A stretch of DNA of 64,000 nucleotides from Peribacillus deserti (GTDB lineage Bacteria; Bacillota; Bacilli; Bacillales; DSM-1321). The position numbers and the translations under genes were made by a program. The notes under the pieces were generated by a model that saw nothing but the letters and a program-made list of their open reading frames with translations, ran no database searches and was not told the DNA's origin. The DNA lies in contig NZ_JAFBFI010000008.1 in the NCBI RefSeq assembly GCF_016909175.1, positions 120,114 to 184,113 on the forward strand, written 5' to 3'. The stretch's first letter is position 1; each line of letters starts with the position of its first letter. Below, in pieces: positions 8,199 to 18,060 of this stretch.

Positions 8199-8338
8199 AA
8201 CTGACTCCTTCATCCTTTAAAAGACTTAAAACATTATATCAAGATTTGACAGGAAAATATATGTTCGTATGGAAAAGGATTTATTTTACCATATTTGTAT
8301 CGGTCTATCATACATTTTCTTCAAGGTGAATGAAAAAA

Positions 8339-8363
8339 AGCTGGCTCACAAAGTGAGTCAGCG
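8339..8363 (-). terminator. Terminator after pepT
   Basis: On the reverse strand GCTGACTCAC-TTT-GTGAGCCAGC is followed by a T-run. Confidence 0.9.
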
Positions 8364-8380
8364 TGTATTTAGTCTAAGGA

Positions 8381-9613
8381 TTAGGCTTTTTGTTCATACA
8401 GTTTAATGATTTCTATTACAGTTTCAGCAGCCTTAATCATATTATCTACAGAGATATATTCATACTTGCCATGGTAATTTTCGCCGCCGGTAAAAATATT
8501 CGGCGTAGGAAGTCCCATATAAGAAAGCTGTGATCCGTCTGTTCCGCCGCGTATAGGTTTTACGATAGGGGAGATGCCCAGGTTTATCATAGCTTGATGA
8601 GCAATGTCTACAATCTCTTTAACCGGCTCGATTTTCTCTCTCATATTATAATATTGATCTTTCATTTCAAGAAGAATGCTGTCGCTGCCATAACGGTCTT
8701 TTAATTCCTCCACAATTTTTTCAAGATGTGCTTTTCTTGCATGGAAATGATCCCGATCAAAGTCACGAATTATGTAATTTATTTTTGTTTCTGAAACATT
8801 CCCTCTTATAGATGTAAGATGATAAAAGCCTTCGTATCCTTCAGTGCATTCGGGCGCTTCCTCTGCAGGCAGCCTGCTGTTAATCTCCATTGCGATCTTA
8901 GTGGAGTTTACCATTTTATCTTTCGCTGAGCCCGGATGAATGTTGCGGCCTTTGATGGTGATTTTCGCCTGAGCTGCATTAAAGTTTTCGTATTCCAGCT
9001 CCCCAAGCGGGCCGCCGTCCACGGTGTAAGCATAGGAGGCGTTAAAGGATTCCACATCAAATTTATGCGGACCTCTTCCGATCTCTTCATCGGGAGTGAA
9101 GGCTACTCTTACTTTTCCATGCTTTATTTCTGGATGCTTAATCAAGTAATCCATTGCTGTCATGATTTCCGCTATACCTGCCTTATTATCGGCACCCAGA
9201 AGTGTGGTGCCGTCGGTAGTTATTAACGTATGGCCCTTATAGCCGCTAAGGCTTGGAAAATCCTCCGGTGACATCACAATATGTAATGGTTCATTCAAAA
9301 TAATATCGCTGCCATCATAACCTTCAATAATTTGGGGTTTAACATTTTCTCCAGTAAAATCAGTTGCTGTATCTACATGGGCTAAAAACCCAATCGTTGG
9401 TACTTTTCGATCTGTATTAGAGGGAAGTGTTGCCATAACATACCCGTTTTCGTCAATTGTCACTTCCTCCATACCGATTGACTTTAATTCCTCAACCAGC
9501 ATATTAGCAAGCGTAAGCTGCCCGGCTGTAGATGGAGTACGCTCAATGCTCTCGTTAGATTGAGTATCCACTTTCACATAGGAAGTAAATCTTTTAATGA
9601 TGTCATCTTTCAA
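8381..9613 (-). CDS. pepT: Peptidase T (tripeptide aminopeptidase)
   Basis: This 410-residue cytoplasmic M20 metallopeptidase removes the N-terminal residue from tripeptides. Visible motifs are [14 protein letters not shown] at the N-terminus, the metal-site HVDTA ([12 protein letters not shown]), [13 protein letters not shown], the catalytic [11 protein letters not shown] and the C-terminal [20 protein letters not shown]. The length equals B. subtilis PepT. The start is TTG at 9613 with AAAGGGAG upstream. It is monocistronic with its own terminator. Confidence 0.96.
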   Translation of the reverse strand: MKDDIIKRFTSYVKVDTQSNESIERTPSTAGQLTLANMLVEELKSIGMEEVTIDENGYVMATLPSNTDRKVPTIGFLAHVDTATDFTGENVKPQIIEGYDGSDIILNEPLHIVMSPEDFPSLSGYKGHTLITTDGTTLLGADNKAGIAEIMTAMDYLIKHPEIKHGKVRVAFTPDEEIGRGPHKFDVESFNASYAYTVDGGPLGELEYENFNAAQAKITIKGRNIHPGSAKDKMVNSTKIAMEINSRLPAEEAPECTEGYEGFYHLTSIRGNVSETKINYIIRDFDRDHFHARKAHLEKIVEELKDRYGSDSILLEMKDQYYNMREKIEPVKEIVDIAHQAMINLGISPIVKPIRGGTDGSQLSYMGLPTPNIFTGGENYHGKYEYISVDNMIKAAETVIEIIKLYEQKA

Positions 9614-9851
9614 AACCTTTCAACTCCCTTTGAGGTTATAAGATAATAATATCATTTAAAATGCTGTCCTCAACATAAATGTATACAGATTAGATAGGTT
9701 ATTTCTGAGGAAGGCTGACCTTAGTTAAATACCTGGATTATGTTTAGTTAGTAGTATTTCTGCGGATGGGACTTTTAGTTCGGTCTCTTAAATCAAAATA
9801 TTACTATTTGCTTATTAAGCTGGTAGGTAATTACAACTGTTTTTCAAGAAG
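9614..9851. other. Divergent intergenic region pepT / secreted nuclease
   Basis: The gap holds the upstream regions of two divergent genes. It is A/T-rich, and apart from the repeats at 9852-9910 I see no gene or RNA structure in it. Confidence 0.5.
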
Positions 9852-9910
9852 TTAACAAATACTTAACGGTGCATCCATATTTTCCATTTATTATTAACTA
9901 GAAGTTAAAA
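9852..9910 (+). promoter_or_regulatory. PhoP-box-like repeats before the nuclease gene
   Basis: TTAACA (9852) and TTAACG (9863) are 11 bp apart. TTAACT (9894) and TTAAAA (9905) form a second pair with the same 11-bp step. B. subtilis PhoP binds TT[A/C/T]ACA repeats with this spacing. The pairs lie 19-77 bp upstream of a secreted nuclease/5'-nucleotidase, which is a sensible phosphate-starvation target. The second pair overlaps the expected core promoter or leader. Confidence 0.55.
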
Positions 9911-9928
9911 AAATAAAAGGAGAATAAC

Positions 9929-12900
9929 ATGCGGAACCAATCTAATAGGAAGTATCTTAGCTTACTGATTATTGTCGCACTAGTTCTGTCAAATCTTTCT
10001 ACTATTTTTTCTATCAGTGCACGGGCAGAAGCCCCGGCAACTGCCCAGGATTTATTCATTTCTGAGTATATCGAAGGCAGCTCATTTAACAAAGCTATCG
10101 AAATATTCAATGGCACTGGACAGGATATAGATTTATCTCAGTACAGTGTGGAATTGTATTTTAATGGTTCAGCGAATTCTAGTAAGATTTCTCTATCTGG
10201 TAGTTTGCCAAACGGTGATGTGTATGTCCTGGCGCACACTAGTGCTAATGCTGACATAAAAGCACTGGCAGACCTACAAAATGGTTCAGTTAACTTCAAT
10301 GGCGATGACGCGGTAGTTTTAAAAAAGAATAACACGATCATCGATGTTTTCGGACAGGTGGGAATTGACCCAGGTACTAACTGGGGATCAGGGGATTATT
10401 CTACTGTCGACCACACCTTAATTAGAAAAGAAACAGTCATCAAAGGAGATACCAATTCTAATGATGCATTTGATCCTTCTATAGAATGGAATTCAAACCC
10501 GAAGGACTATATCAATGACTTAGGTAAGCATACATTTAATGGATTACCTGGAGGGGACCCTGGCACAGATCCCGGAACCGATCCAGGCACGGGTATCCTA
10601 TCCATTGCTGAAGCAAAGACAAAAATGAACCAAACCGTAACAATTGAAGGGGTAGTCACTGCTGATAACTCTGCGATTGGCGGCGGCAAGCTGTCCACTT
10701 ATGTGCAGGATGCAACTTCAGGCATCAATATATTCGAATTAAACCCAGCAGCATTTCCTGATTTAAAAGAAGGAAATAAAATCAAAGTTACGGGCTCAAT
10801 CACTTCATATAAAAGTTTAACGGAAATCAAGCCAAGCACTATTGAAGTACTTGCTGAGAATGCCGAACTTCCTCAGCCTAAATTGATGACTCTAACTGAC
10901 CTTCAGGACTCTTCAAAAGCTGAGCTAAACGAAGGGCAGCTTGTAAAAGTTTCAGGCTTTATTGAAAGCATTCCGTCAAGCCCTTCAGGCGGCGGCTATA
11001 ATATCAGTTTTATAGATGAAAACTATCAGACTACTACCTTGCGGGTTCTGGAGGGAACACTGGATATTACATCCCTTCAAGCAGGAAAGTGGTATGAAGC
11101 AACAGCAATTTTAAGCCAGTACACGGATTATCAGCTCATCCCTCGTAAGGCAGCAGATCTTAAATTAGCAGATCCACAGCCGGCAGCTCCTAAATTATCA
11201 GGTGAATTTGAATCTACCGTTGCAAGTGTAGTAGATGGGGATACAGTTCATTTAACAACGCCGGTGCTTGGATCGACTAAAGTCCGCTTTGTGAATATTG
11301 ATACCCCTGAAACGTATCACAAAATTGTGACTGAAGCTGACCAAAACCAGAAGGACCATGGTGAAGCAGCGAAAGCTTTCCTCAATACACTTTTAAAAGC
11401 TGGCGATGAAGTGAAAGTAATTGTCGGCGAAGAAGCAAAAGACAGCTATGGCCGTCTGCTCGCACAAATTGTCCGTAAAACTGACGCTGTTAACACAAAT
11501 TTAGAAATGGTACGTCAAGGATATGCTTCTACTTATTTCATCTGGCCTGTAGGTGATACGGCTGTGTATGAGAGATTCCAGGCAGCGGTAAAAGAAGCAA
11601 AGGATAATGGAAGAGGAATCTGGAATCCTGCTAATCCATTGATTGAGCTTCCGTTTGCATTCCGTGCAAGGGAACAAGGGAAAGGCTTTACCCGCTATGT
11701 AGCCGATTATCAAACTAAAACCTACGTTTCTCCAGATAAATGGGAAGACGTTCCGGTTGAAAGAAGAATTTTCTTTGCAAGTGAACAGGAAGCAGAAAGC
11801 AACGGCTACCAAAAAGCAGGTACTTCTCCGCAATCGGTCTCTGTTCAGCTTCTTTCTGTAAACGATTTACATGGAAAAATTGATGTTACGGGTACTGTAA
11901 GTAATGTAAATTATGGCCGTGCGGATTATTTAGCAGCCTATCTAAGACAAAGAGAAGCAGCCAATCCAAACACACTTATCGTGCATTCTGGAGATATGAT
12001 TGGCGGAAGCTCACCCGTGTCCGCTTTAGTCCAGGATGAGCCCACTGTTGAAATCATGGAATCAATTGGCTTTGACATGGGAACTGTAGGGAACCATGAA
12101 TTTGATGAAGGAACGGAAGAGCTTGTGCGCATGGTAAAGGGCGGAACAGATCATCCGAATGGAACGTCAGGGTATGACGGTATTAATTTTCCGACCATCG
12201 CAGCAAATATAGAATATAAAGATACTGGAAAATTAGTTTTAGAGCCGTATGCCATCAAAGAAATTGCCGGCCAGAAAATTGGATTTATCGGCGTTGCTAC
12301 TGTTGATACTCCGAACATGGTAATGGCATCTGGCATTCAAGATATCCGCTTTACAGACGAAGCAACGGCGGTAAATAAGTACGCTGCACAGTTGAAAGCC
12401 CAGGGTGTAGAAGCTATTATCGTGCTGGCTCATGTTCCTGGAAGTCAAAGCGGGGAGAGTGCATCTGGAGATATAGCACAGCTGGCAAACGCCGCAGATG
12501 ATGAGGTAGATGTGATTATTGCTGCCCATAACCATGTAAAGGTGGATGCAGTTGTTGATAACAAGCTTATTGTCCAGGCATGGGAATATGGAAAAAGTTT
12601 TGGAGATATTGACCTTAAAATTGATCCTGTAACAGGAGACATTGTTGAAAAAACTGCGGAAGTTGTGGATGTAGTTCAGTCAGGCATTACTCCAGATCCG
12701 GCTGTCAGTGCTATTTTAGCAAAATACAAAGAAAAAGTGGGCCCGATTCTTAACCAGGTGGTAGGTACTTCAGCAGTTCCAATGGAGGGCGGCTATGCTA
12801 AGAAAGGCATCATTGGAGATAATGCTTTAGGTAACCTAATTGCAGATGGAATGAACTATGAAATGAAATCAGACTTTGCATTAATGAATGGCGGCGGAAT

Positions 12901-13867
12901 CCGTGACAGCTTAAACCAGGGAGATATTACCTGGGAGGAACTTTTCAACATCCAGCCATTTAATAATACTTTAGTCACTGTGTCTATCACAGGTGCTGAA
13001 TTGGAACCGATAATAAATGCCCAATTCTCTTCTTTCGGTCCAGATGTCTCAATTGGCGGGTTTTCGTATACATGGGATAGTGCAGCAAGAAAAGTAGTGA
13101 ACATGTATCTTCCAGACGGGACTCCGATTGACAAAGATAAAACCTACACACTGACTGTAAACAACTACATGTATGAACACGCGACTGATAAATATAAAAT
13201 CCGCCAGTATGGTGAAAACCCGACGCAAGGGCCGGAGGATTTAACAGCTACTGTCAATTTTGTAAAAAGTATGAATGAACCAATCAATTATAGTGCTGAA
13301 GGCCGAATTTCGGAAGATATCCTGGCTCCGGAAGTAAACGCAGATCCTTTACCAGAAGCCAGTTTTAGAGACGGCTCATATCTGGATGAAGTGAAACTGA
13401 CATTACAAGCATCAGATGCAGGTATTGGTGTCGCCCGTATCGAGTATAGTCTTGATAACGGCACAACCTGGAATCTATATAAAGAAGCAATTACCCTTAA
13501 CAAAGATGGTTCTAATAATATTCAGTACCGCGCTTTTGATAAGGTGCACAATGTGTCCGAAACAAAGACCTTTGAGGCAGCAGTCAAAGCTGCCACTCTT
13601 GAAAATACGATTAAGCTGGTTGAGTCTGCAAAGGCCAGCAAGGGCATTAAGATTTCAACGATTGCTCAACTAAAGATTGCAGATGCAGCTCTAGAAAAAG
13701 AAATAAAGAATAAAAAAGCAGAAAAAATCACTCGAGATTTGACCTACAATTCACTAGAGAAACTCAGTGAACGGATCAAGAACTATCCAGATAAATTAAT
13801 GAGTATAGATGATAGAAAAGAGATTACAGCTATGCTGGACTATATCGTAGAGCATAGAACAAATTAA
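9929..13867 (+). CDS. Secreted multidomain nuclease / 5'-nucleotidase (YhcR-like)
   Basis: A 1312-residue secreted enzyme. A signal peptide (1-33, cleavage near SARA) leads into a lamin-tail domain (about 38-205) and a linker with GTDP repeats (208-222). OB-fold-like segments follow (225-415). The thermonuclease domain (425-570) has VVDGDTV, R453 and E461 in RFVNIDTPE, and R509 in DSYGRLLA. The metallophosphatase (638-880) has SVNDLHG, HSGDM, GNHEFDEG and AAHNHV. A 5'-nucleotidase C-terminal domain (915-1090) has NGGGIRDS and FNNTLV. An Ig/chitobiase-like segment and a helical tail end the protein. The domain order matches YhcR of B. subtilis, a calcium-dependent nuclease, but the sortase-anchored C-terminus of YhcR is absent. 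It would digest external nucleic acid and release nucleosides and phosphate. Start: ATG after AAAAGGAG. Confidence 0.93.
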   Translation: MRNQSNRKYLSLLIIVALVLSNLSTIFSISARAEAPATAQDLFISEYIEGSSFNKAIEIFNGTGQDIDLSQYSVELYFNGSANSSKISLSGSLPNGDVYVLAHTSANADIKALADLQNGSVNFNGDDAVVLKKNNTIIDVFGQVGIDPGTNWGSGDYSTVDHTLIRKETVIKGDTNSNDAFDPSIEWNSNPKDYINDLGKHTFNGLPGGDPGTDPGTDPGTGILSIAEAKTKMNQTVTIEGVVTADNSAIGGGKLSTYVQDATSGINIFELNPAAFPDLKEGNKIKVTGSITSYKSLTEIKPSTIEVLAENAELPQPKLMTLTDLQDSSKAELNEGQLVKVSGFIESIPSSPSGGGYNISFIDENYQTTTLRVLEGTLDITSLQAGKWYEATAILSQYTDYQLIPRKAADLKLADPQPAAPKLSGEFESTVASVVDGDTVHLTTPVLGSTKVRFVNIDTPETYHKIVTEADQNQKDHGEAAKAFLNTLLKAGDEVKVIVGEEAKDSYGRLLAQIVRKTDAVNTNLEMVRQGYASTYFIWPVGDTAVYERFQAAVKEAKDNGRGIWNPANPLIELPFAFRAREQGKGFTRYVADYQTKTYVSPDKWEDVPVERRIFFASEQEAESNGYQKAGTSPQSVSVQLLSVNDLHGKIDVTGTVSNVNYGRADYLAAYLRQREAANPNTLIVHSGDMIGGSSPVSALVQDEPTVEIMESIGFDMGTVGNHEFDEGTEELVRMVKGGTDHPNGTSGYDGINFPTIAANIEYKDTGKLVLEPYAIKEIAGQKIGFIGVATVDTPNMVMASGIQDIRFTDEATAVNKYAAQLKAQGVEAIIVLAHVPGSQSGESASGDIAQLANAADDEVDVIIAAHNHVKVDAVVDNKLIVQAWEYGKSFGDIDLKIDPVTGDIVEKTAEVVDVVQSGITPDPAVSAILAKYKEKVGPILNQVVGTSAVPMEGGYAKKGIIGDNALGNLIADGMNYEMKSDFALMNGGGIRDSLNQGDITWEELFNIQPFNNTLVTVSITGAELEPIINAQFSSFGPDVSIGGFSYTWDSAARKVVNMYLPDGTPIDKDKTYTLTVNNYMYEHATDKYKIRQYGENPTQGPEDLTATVNFVKSMNEPINYSAEGRISEDILAPEVNADPLPEASFRDGSYLDEVKLTLQASDAGIGVARIEYSLDNGTTWNLYKEAITLNKDGSNNIQYRAFDKVHNVSETKTFEAAVKAATLENTIKLVESAKASKGIKISTIAQLKIADAALEKEIKNKKAEKITRDLTYNSLEKLSERIKNYPDKLMSIDDRKEITAMLDYIVEHRTN

Positions 13868-13873
13868 AAATCA

Positions 13874-13905
13874 TGAAAGGCGTCCCAATTTTCGGGACGC
13901 CTTTA
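13874..13905 (+). terminator. Terminator after nuclease gene
   Basis: AAAGGCGTCCC and GGGACGCCTTT flank a short loop and are followed by TATT. Confidence 0.88.
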
Positions 13906-13943
13906 TTAATCAAAAGCAATAAAGAAATATTACGGGAGAAGGT

Positions 13944-14186
13944 TTGTTGTATCTTTTATTAATAGCAGCAGCCATAGCTATCACAATAAGACGCCAAGGT
14001 TTTCAGCCGGGTGGTTTTCGACATTCATTTACTTGGAATGTGATTAATAATGATTACATGATTCTGTCCTCGGAAACTTGTGAAGACTGTAAAGAAACGT
14101 TTATGATAGAAAGCATAAATAGTGTTGTTAAATGGAATAGGGTTAAGCAAGGATATATTGAAAGGAAGCTATTCTATGATATTTGA
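13944..14186 (+). CDS. Small membrane protein of unknown family, up to 80 aa
   Basis: The frame opens with a single hydrophobic helix (LYLLLIAAAIAITI) followed by a soluble segment with a CEDC pair. GGGAGAAGG lies ahead of two TTG codons at 13944 and 13947; either could start it. It ends 11 bp inside the next gene, a common arrangement in co-translated operons. I do not recognise the family. It might be a real membrane-anchored partner of the SEC-C protein, or a chance frame. Both cysteines and the overlap favour a gene only moderately. Confidence 0.45.
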   Translation: MLYLLLIAAAIAITIRRQGFQPGGFRHSFTWNVINNDYMILSSETCEDCKETFMIESINSVVKWNRVKQGYIERKLFYDI

Positions 14187-15318
14187 AAAAAAGCTATGGC
14201 CGCATTTGCAATCCGAGGACAAGATTGTACAATTATTTGTACTTCAGGCGTTGAGAGATTATCCACATGTTCCAGAAGAATGGACTGTACAATTAATAAA
14301 GAATGAAATTAACGCTGGAAATGACTTAGCTCATATTTCATATGATCTTCAAGGGCACACTTTTAATGAAGAGGCTGTGCAATTCATTATTCAACAGATC
14401 AAAGAAAAAGAATCCGGCCAGCAATATAAGAGTCTGGTTAATTTGATTCCTCCCCATATTGCCGTACAGTACACAAAAGAGCTCTCCCCATTTATATCTT
14501 CTGCCCAATGGGCTTTATATGATGTGCTTTTAAATGGAGAAGAGGAGCAGGTATGGCAGGCATACGGATCACACTTAGCTCAGCTGGATGCCCAGGAAAA
14601 TTATGATGATGATTTATATAGGAAAACAAAACTTATTGCTAAGACACTAGCCGAAAAAGGCTGGATTAATGATCATGAAATACGAATTTTGCTAAATGAA
14701 AATTTAAACGAAGATTGGTTTGATTTTGCCGGTATTTTAGCGGTACATATGATTGGCGTGTTAAAGAAAACCGAGTATATCGGGCTGCTGGCTGGCATGC
14801 TTTCCCGTGAAGATGAAGATCTTTTGATGGTGGAAGTGGCGGATACACTCAACAGCTTTCAAAGTGATGATGTTATTAAGGCTGTTTTGCCTTATGCGAG
14901 GCAGGGAAATGTGTATGCAATGTCGGTGCTGGGTGAAACAAAAACACCTCTGGCTGTAGCCGAATTGAAAAAATTATACTCAATTTTCAGCCGGAAAGAG
15001 GATCAGGAACTCGTGATTGAAGCTTTATGTCATCAAGTTTCGTCTGAAGGAAGACCAGAGATTGAAGACTTCATGAAAAATGAAGGCTATCAGGCCGTAA
15101 TGATAGATTTGGAAAAAACCGTGTATGGGTTTTACAGAGTAGAGGGATTGGAGCATCCCAGACTGGAAAATTGGAAGCGGGCAGCTGAGGAAAAAGAACT
15201 CCGTACTCAAGAAATCTTGAGTGCATCTGCTATGTCCGTAACAGCAAATAAGGTGGGACGAAATGATCCATGTCCTTGCGGAAGCGGGAAAAAGCACAAA
15301 AAATGCTGTGGTCAATAA
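14176..15318 (+). CDS. SEC-C zinc-motif protein with HEAT-like helices
   Basis: The last 20 residues (GRNDPCPCGSGKKHKKCCG) are a complete SEC-C zinc-binding motif, with the CxC...CC metal ligands, as found at the C-terminus of SecA. The preceding 350 residues are helical and leucine-rich, suggesting HEAT-like or PBS-lyase-like repeats. The start at 14176 (MIFEKKLWP) is set by GAAAGGAAG eight bases upstream; the frame could be read 18 codons further up but has no ribosome site there. Such proteins may tether to ribosomes or to protein partners through the zinc motif, but the role is unknown. A strong terminator follows. Confidence 0.85.
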   Translation: MIFEKKLWPHLQSEDKIVQLFVLQALRDYPHVPEEWTVQLIKNEINAGNDLAHISYDLQGHTFNEEAVQFIIQQIKEKESGQQYKSLVNLIPPHIAVQYTKELSPFISSAQWALYDVLLNGEEEQVWQAYGSHLAQLDAQENYDDDLYRKTKLIAKTLAEKGWINDHEIRILLNENLNEDWFDFAGILAVHMIGVLKKTEYIGLLAGMLSREDEDLLMVEVADTLNSFQSDDVIKAVLPYARQGNVYAMSVLGETKTPLAVAELKKLYSIFSRKEDQELVIEALCHQVSSEGRPEIEDFMKNEGYQAVMIDLEKTVYGFYRVEGLEHPRLENWKRAAEEKELRTQEILSASAMSVTANKVGRNDPCPCGSGKKHKKCCGQ

Positions 15319-15321
15319 AAG

Positions 15322-15357
15322 AGAGGGCTGCTCCTAAAAACGGGAGCCAGCCCTCTT
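15322..15357. terminator. Bidirectional terminator
   Basis: AGAGGGCTG-CTCC and GGGA-GCCAGCCCTCT form a long hairpin with A-run and T-run on opposite sides, between the convergent SEC-C and DUF1232 genes. Confidence 0.85.
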
Positions 15358-15359
15358 TT

Positions 15360-15779
15360 TTATTGATTAGGTCCAAGAGGTTGTTGAGATTTCTTCCAGA
15401 CCTTAAATTCATCCAAATCATTTACAATCTGTTTTACAGCAAAACCGATAACAGCAGCATCATCAATTAAACCAAAACCGAGAATAAAGTCGGGGATGGT
15501 ATCAGTAGGAACAACAAAGTAAAGAAGGACGGCAAGAATGGTTAGAATTGATTTTTTTGGAATCTCTTTGTAGTCTCCTTTTACCCATGCTTGCACCATT
15601 TGAAATAGCAGCTGAAGGTTATCCCATACCTCACCAAGGCTGCCCTCTTTATCAGTCGCCTTTACGGCCGCTTCTTTTACCAATCCTTTTACTCGATCCT
15701 TGCTTTTCATGTAGTGCTGGGCTTTGGAAAGAAAAGCTTTATATCCACTTCCGAATTTTTTTCTATTCTTCATCTTCAT
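15360..15779 (-). CDS. DUF1232 (YkvA-like) membrane protein, 139 aa
   Basis: The protein carries the DUF1232 core: VLLYFVVPTDTIPDFILGFG followed by LIDDAAVIGFAVKQI, a motif that marks this small membrane-associated family. A basic N-terminus (KMKNRKKFGSGYKAF) precedes an amphipathic region. Function is unknown. ATG lies behind a GGAGGTATG-type site. It is a single gene convergent with the SEC-C gene. Confidence 0.85.
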   Translation of the reverse strand: MKMKNRKKFGSGYKAFLSKAQHYMKSKDRVKGLVKEAAVKATDKEGSLGEVWDNLQLLFQMVQAWVKGDYKEIPKKSILTILAVLLYFVVPTDTIPDFILGFGLIDDAAVIGFAVKQIVNDLDEFKVWKKSQQPLGPNQ

Positions 15780-15974
15780 ACCTCCACTTGCTGTCTATTA
15801 AAAAACTTTAAACGTCTGTAATAAATAGGTCCAAATGCAGTAGAGAGCTTAAATCTACAAAATTGAACAGCTAAAAGTCTGTTACCTAATAGAGCAAATA
15901 ACCATGATATTCTTTGTTTAAGTTACCCGGTGGCCTCTTATTTAAACACAAGAGGCAGCTTTCTATACATAATA

Positions 15975-15994
15975 ATACACACATGCGTGTGTAT
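15975..15994. promoter_or_regulatory. Isolated palindrome ATACACAC-N4-GTGTGTAT
   Basis: Two perfect 8-bp arms flank ATGC, about 195 bp upstream of the DUF1232 gene on the minus strand. It has the form of a dimer-binding site, but no regulator is known. The rest of the 15780-16044 gap also holds a weak hairpin (GCCTCTTATTT/ACAAGAGGC near 15933-15956) and no gene. Confidence 0.3.
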
Positions 15995-16044
15995 GTGTCA
16001 AATTATTTAATACTTATATTTGGGTCATTTGACTAAATTTACAA

Positions 16045-16082
16045 GAAAAAAGCTCTGGTCAGCACTTTTGCGGACCAGAGCT
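16045..16082 (-). terminator. Terminator of the NSAR operon
   Basis: On the reverse strand AGCTCTGGTCCGC and GCTGACCAGAGCT are followed by a T-run. Confidence 0.9.
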
Positions 16083-16112
16083 ATATAAATTACTATTGGG
16101 CTTCGTCGTAAA

Positions 16113-17222
16113 TTACTTATAATCTTTCATAAATAGAGTGTATTTCTCTATTTTATGAAAGTCAGGTTCGAAGCCAATTCCCGGTGATTCTGGTACAGTT
16201 ATCATTCCATCAATAGCAATCACTTCAGGGTTAATGATATCTTCTTTCCAGTACAGAGCAGAACCTGCCGTATCACCAGGAAGTACAAAGTTTGGAAGAG
16301 AAGTGATGGCGATATTGTGTGCACGCCCTATTCCGGCTTCAAGCATACCGCCGCACCATAGCGGTATTTCGTTTTCCTGGCAAAGATCATGAATTTTCTT
16401 CGCTTCTGTTAAGCCGCCGACACGGCCCACCTTAATGTTAATAATTTTGCAGCTTCCTAATTTAATAGCTTTTCGAGCATCCTCAAAGCTGTGAATGCTT
16501 TCATCTAAGCAAATCGGAGTAGAGAGCTGAGCCTGCAGCTCAGCGTGATCAATAATGTCGTTATGGGCAAGCGGCTGCTCTATCATCATTAAGTTATAAG
16601 CATCAAGCTGTGCCAGATGGTCAATGTCAGCCAGAGTATAAGCTGAATTGGCATCTGCCATTAATGGGATATTGGGGTAAGCGTGCCGTACTTTGTTAAT
16701 CAGTTCGACATCCCATCCCGGCTTGATTTTTAGCTTGAACCTCTTATACCCCTCCTTTAGCCGTGCTTCGATCACCGAAAGTGTTGCTTCTATTGATTCC
16801 TGAATGCCGATAGAGACACCTACCTCGATTTTTTCCTTGGTGCCGCCAAGCGCTTTAGCAAGCGAAGTACCGGTTTCCTTTGCATATGCATCCCATACTG
16901 CACCTTCAATGGCTGCTTTAGCCATATAATTGCCTCGAATATGCTTAAATAGCTTTTCAGAAACTTCATCAGGATGCTGAATATCTGATTTAAGAATAAT
17001 GGGGATTAAATAATCCTCGAGTATATGCCAATTTGTCTTTACCGTCTCTTCATTATAGAGGGGATCCAGCATGGCAACTGATTCCGCCCAGCCCGTAATT
17101 CCCTTTTCGGTTACAGCTTCCACCAGAATAAAATCTTTGTCATATTCAACGCCAAAGCTTGTGACAAACGGAGAAAGAAGGTCAAGCTTCATATGTCTTA
17201 GTGTAATCTTTTTAATTTTCAT
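16113..17222 (-). CDS. Enolase-superfamily N-succinylamino acid racemase / OSB synthase
   Basis: The 369-residue protein has all catalytic residues of the MenC/NSAR clade. These are the KxK pair in [10 protein letters not shown], Asp in LMADANSAY, Glu in MMIEQPL, Asp in CLDESIHS and the second Lys in [10 protein letters not shown]. The capping segment ([15 protein letters not shown]) is intact. Enzymes of this clade can make o-succinylbenzoate for menaquinone or racemise N-succinyl amino acids. No men genes are near. A GNAT and an M20 hydrolase lie directly upstream, as in the Geobacillus operon in which this racemase takes part in D- to L-amino acid conversion. NSAR function is therefore favoured. 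ATG follows GAGGTG and overlaps the GNAT gene by 11 bp. Confidence 0.88.
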   Translation of the reverse strand: MKIKKITLRHMKLDLLSPFVTSFGVEYDKDFILVEAVTEKGITGWAESVAMLDPLYNEETVKTNWHILEDYLIPIILKSDIQHPDEVSEKLFKHIRGNYMAKAAIEGAVWDAYAKETGTSLAKALGGTKEKIEVGVSIGIQESIEATLSVIEARLKEGYKRFKLKIKPGWDVELINKVRHAYPNIPLMADANSAYTLADIDHLAQLDAYNLMMIEQPLAHNDIIDHAELQAQLSTPICLDESIHSFEDARKAIKLGSCKIINIKVGRVGGLTEAKKIHDLCQENEIPLWCGGMLEAGIGRAHNIAITSLPNFVLPGDTAGSALYWKEDIINPEVIAIDGMITVPESPGIGFEPDFHKIEKYTLFMKDYK

Positions 17223-18051
17223 CAGCTTTCACCTCTTTTTTGGTTAGAACATAAAAATGGACTGGACTTGTTTTGTCAGGATGCTTTAAAAAGCGGGAGA
17301 CCTGCCATCCATTTTCAAAAAGCTGTGTAAATACATTTCTCGTATTGATCCTCCAGTCTAGTGCCGCTTCTTTATTCAATTCGCGGATGGATCTGTAATT
17401 GGAGGGAACAGCGATATACACATATCCCTCTTGAACAACTGGTGCTTCAAGCACCTTTGAAACAGCAGGCAGCTTATTAGCAGCCATTTCCCATTGAATG
17501 AGTGACTGTGCCTGTGCGGTTTCGAACTCATGGGGGATGGCCGGGAATTTCGCTTTTATGTCTGTGATATGCCATTCAACCAAAAAACGGTCAGAGGGAA
17601 TGCCGCTGTTTAACAGGTCGTCCATCTCTCCGTAGCAATTATTAATGTAGGAGGAGCAAATTCCTCCCAGCTTGTTAATATTTAAGTAGCCATTTATGCT
17701 TTCGAGGGGATCGTACGTCCAGGTAATCAGCGAATAGCCGAGCTTAATGGCTTCGGTCCGCTGGGCAGCCTTTAACTTTTCGCCGATGCCCTGATTGCGG
17801 AAGTCTGGATCGGTCCCGAGAATATGAGAACAAAGATAAATTGATTTCCCATTGTAGCCCGCGAAGCTGTATTGAAATCCCACCAATTTTTTATCTGAGT
17901 AAGCTCCAAGCACCAATCCGCCATTTTTAACCGCAGTAAGAGTCTGGTGGGAGGGAATAGAATCTTGTTCCCCCCATATCCTTGATTCTAATCTTCTTAC
18001 ATCCTCCAGATCTTCTATGCTGGTAAGCGGCCGTATATCGATTTTGTTCAT
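17212..18051 (-). CDS. GNAT acyltransferase, probable D-amino acid N-succinyltransferase
   Basis: The 279-residue protein has an N-terminal GNAT domain. The acyl-CoA-binding loop is seen in [18 protein letters not shown], and the next strand, [20 protein letters not shown], is typical of the larger GNAT subgroup. In the NSAR pathway described for Geobacillus the GNAT partner moves succinyl from succinyl-CoA to D-amino acids. The gene overlaps the racemase gene by 11 bp and begins 9 bp after the M20 stop, so all are co-transcribed. The ATG at 18051 has only a weak ribosome site, so translational coupling is likely. Acyl donor and acceptor are inferred from context. Confidence 0.78.
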   Translation of the reverse strand: MNKIDIRPLTSIEDLEDVRRLESRIWGEQDSIPSHQTLTAVKNGGLVLGAYSDKKLVGFQYSFAGYNGKSIYLCSHILGTDPDFRNQGIGEKLKAAQRTEAIKLGYSLITWTYDPLESINGYLNINKLGGICSSYINNCYGEMDDLLNSGIPSDRFLVEWHITDIKAKFPAIPHEFETAQAQSLIQWEMAANKLPAVSKVLEAPVVQEGYVYIAVPSNYRSIRELNKEAALDWRINTRNVFTQLFENGWQVSRFLKHPDKTSPVHFYVLTKKEVKADEN

Positions 18052-18060
18052 GTACTGGGT

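Noticed and set aside
16113..17222. Menaquinone operon gene menC
   Set aside because: No menA, B, D, E or F gene is near, and the GNAT/M20 neighbours fit the racemase pathway better; dual function is still possible.
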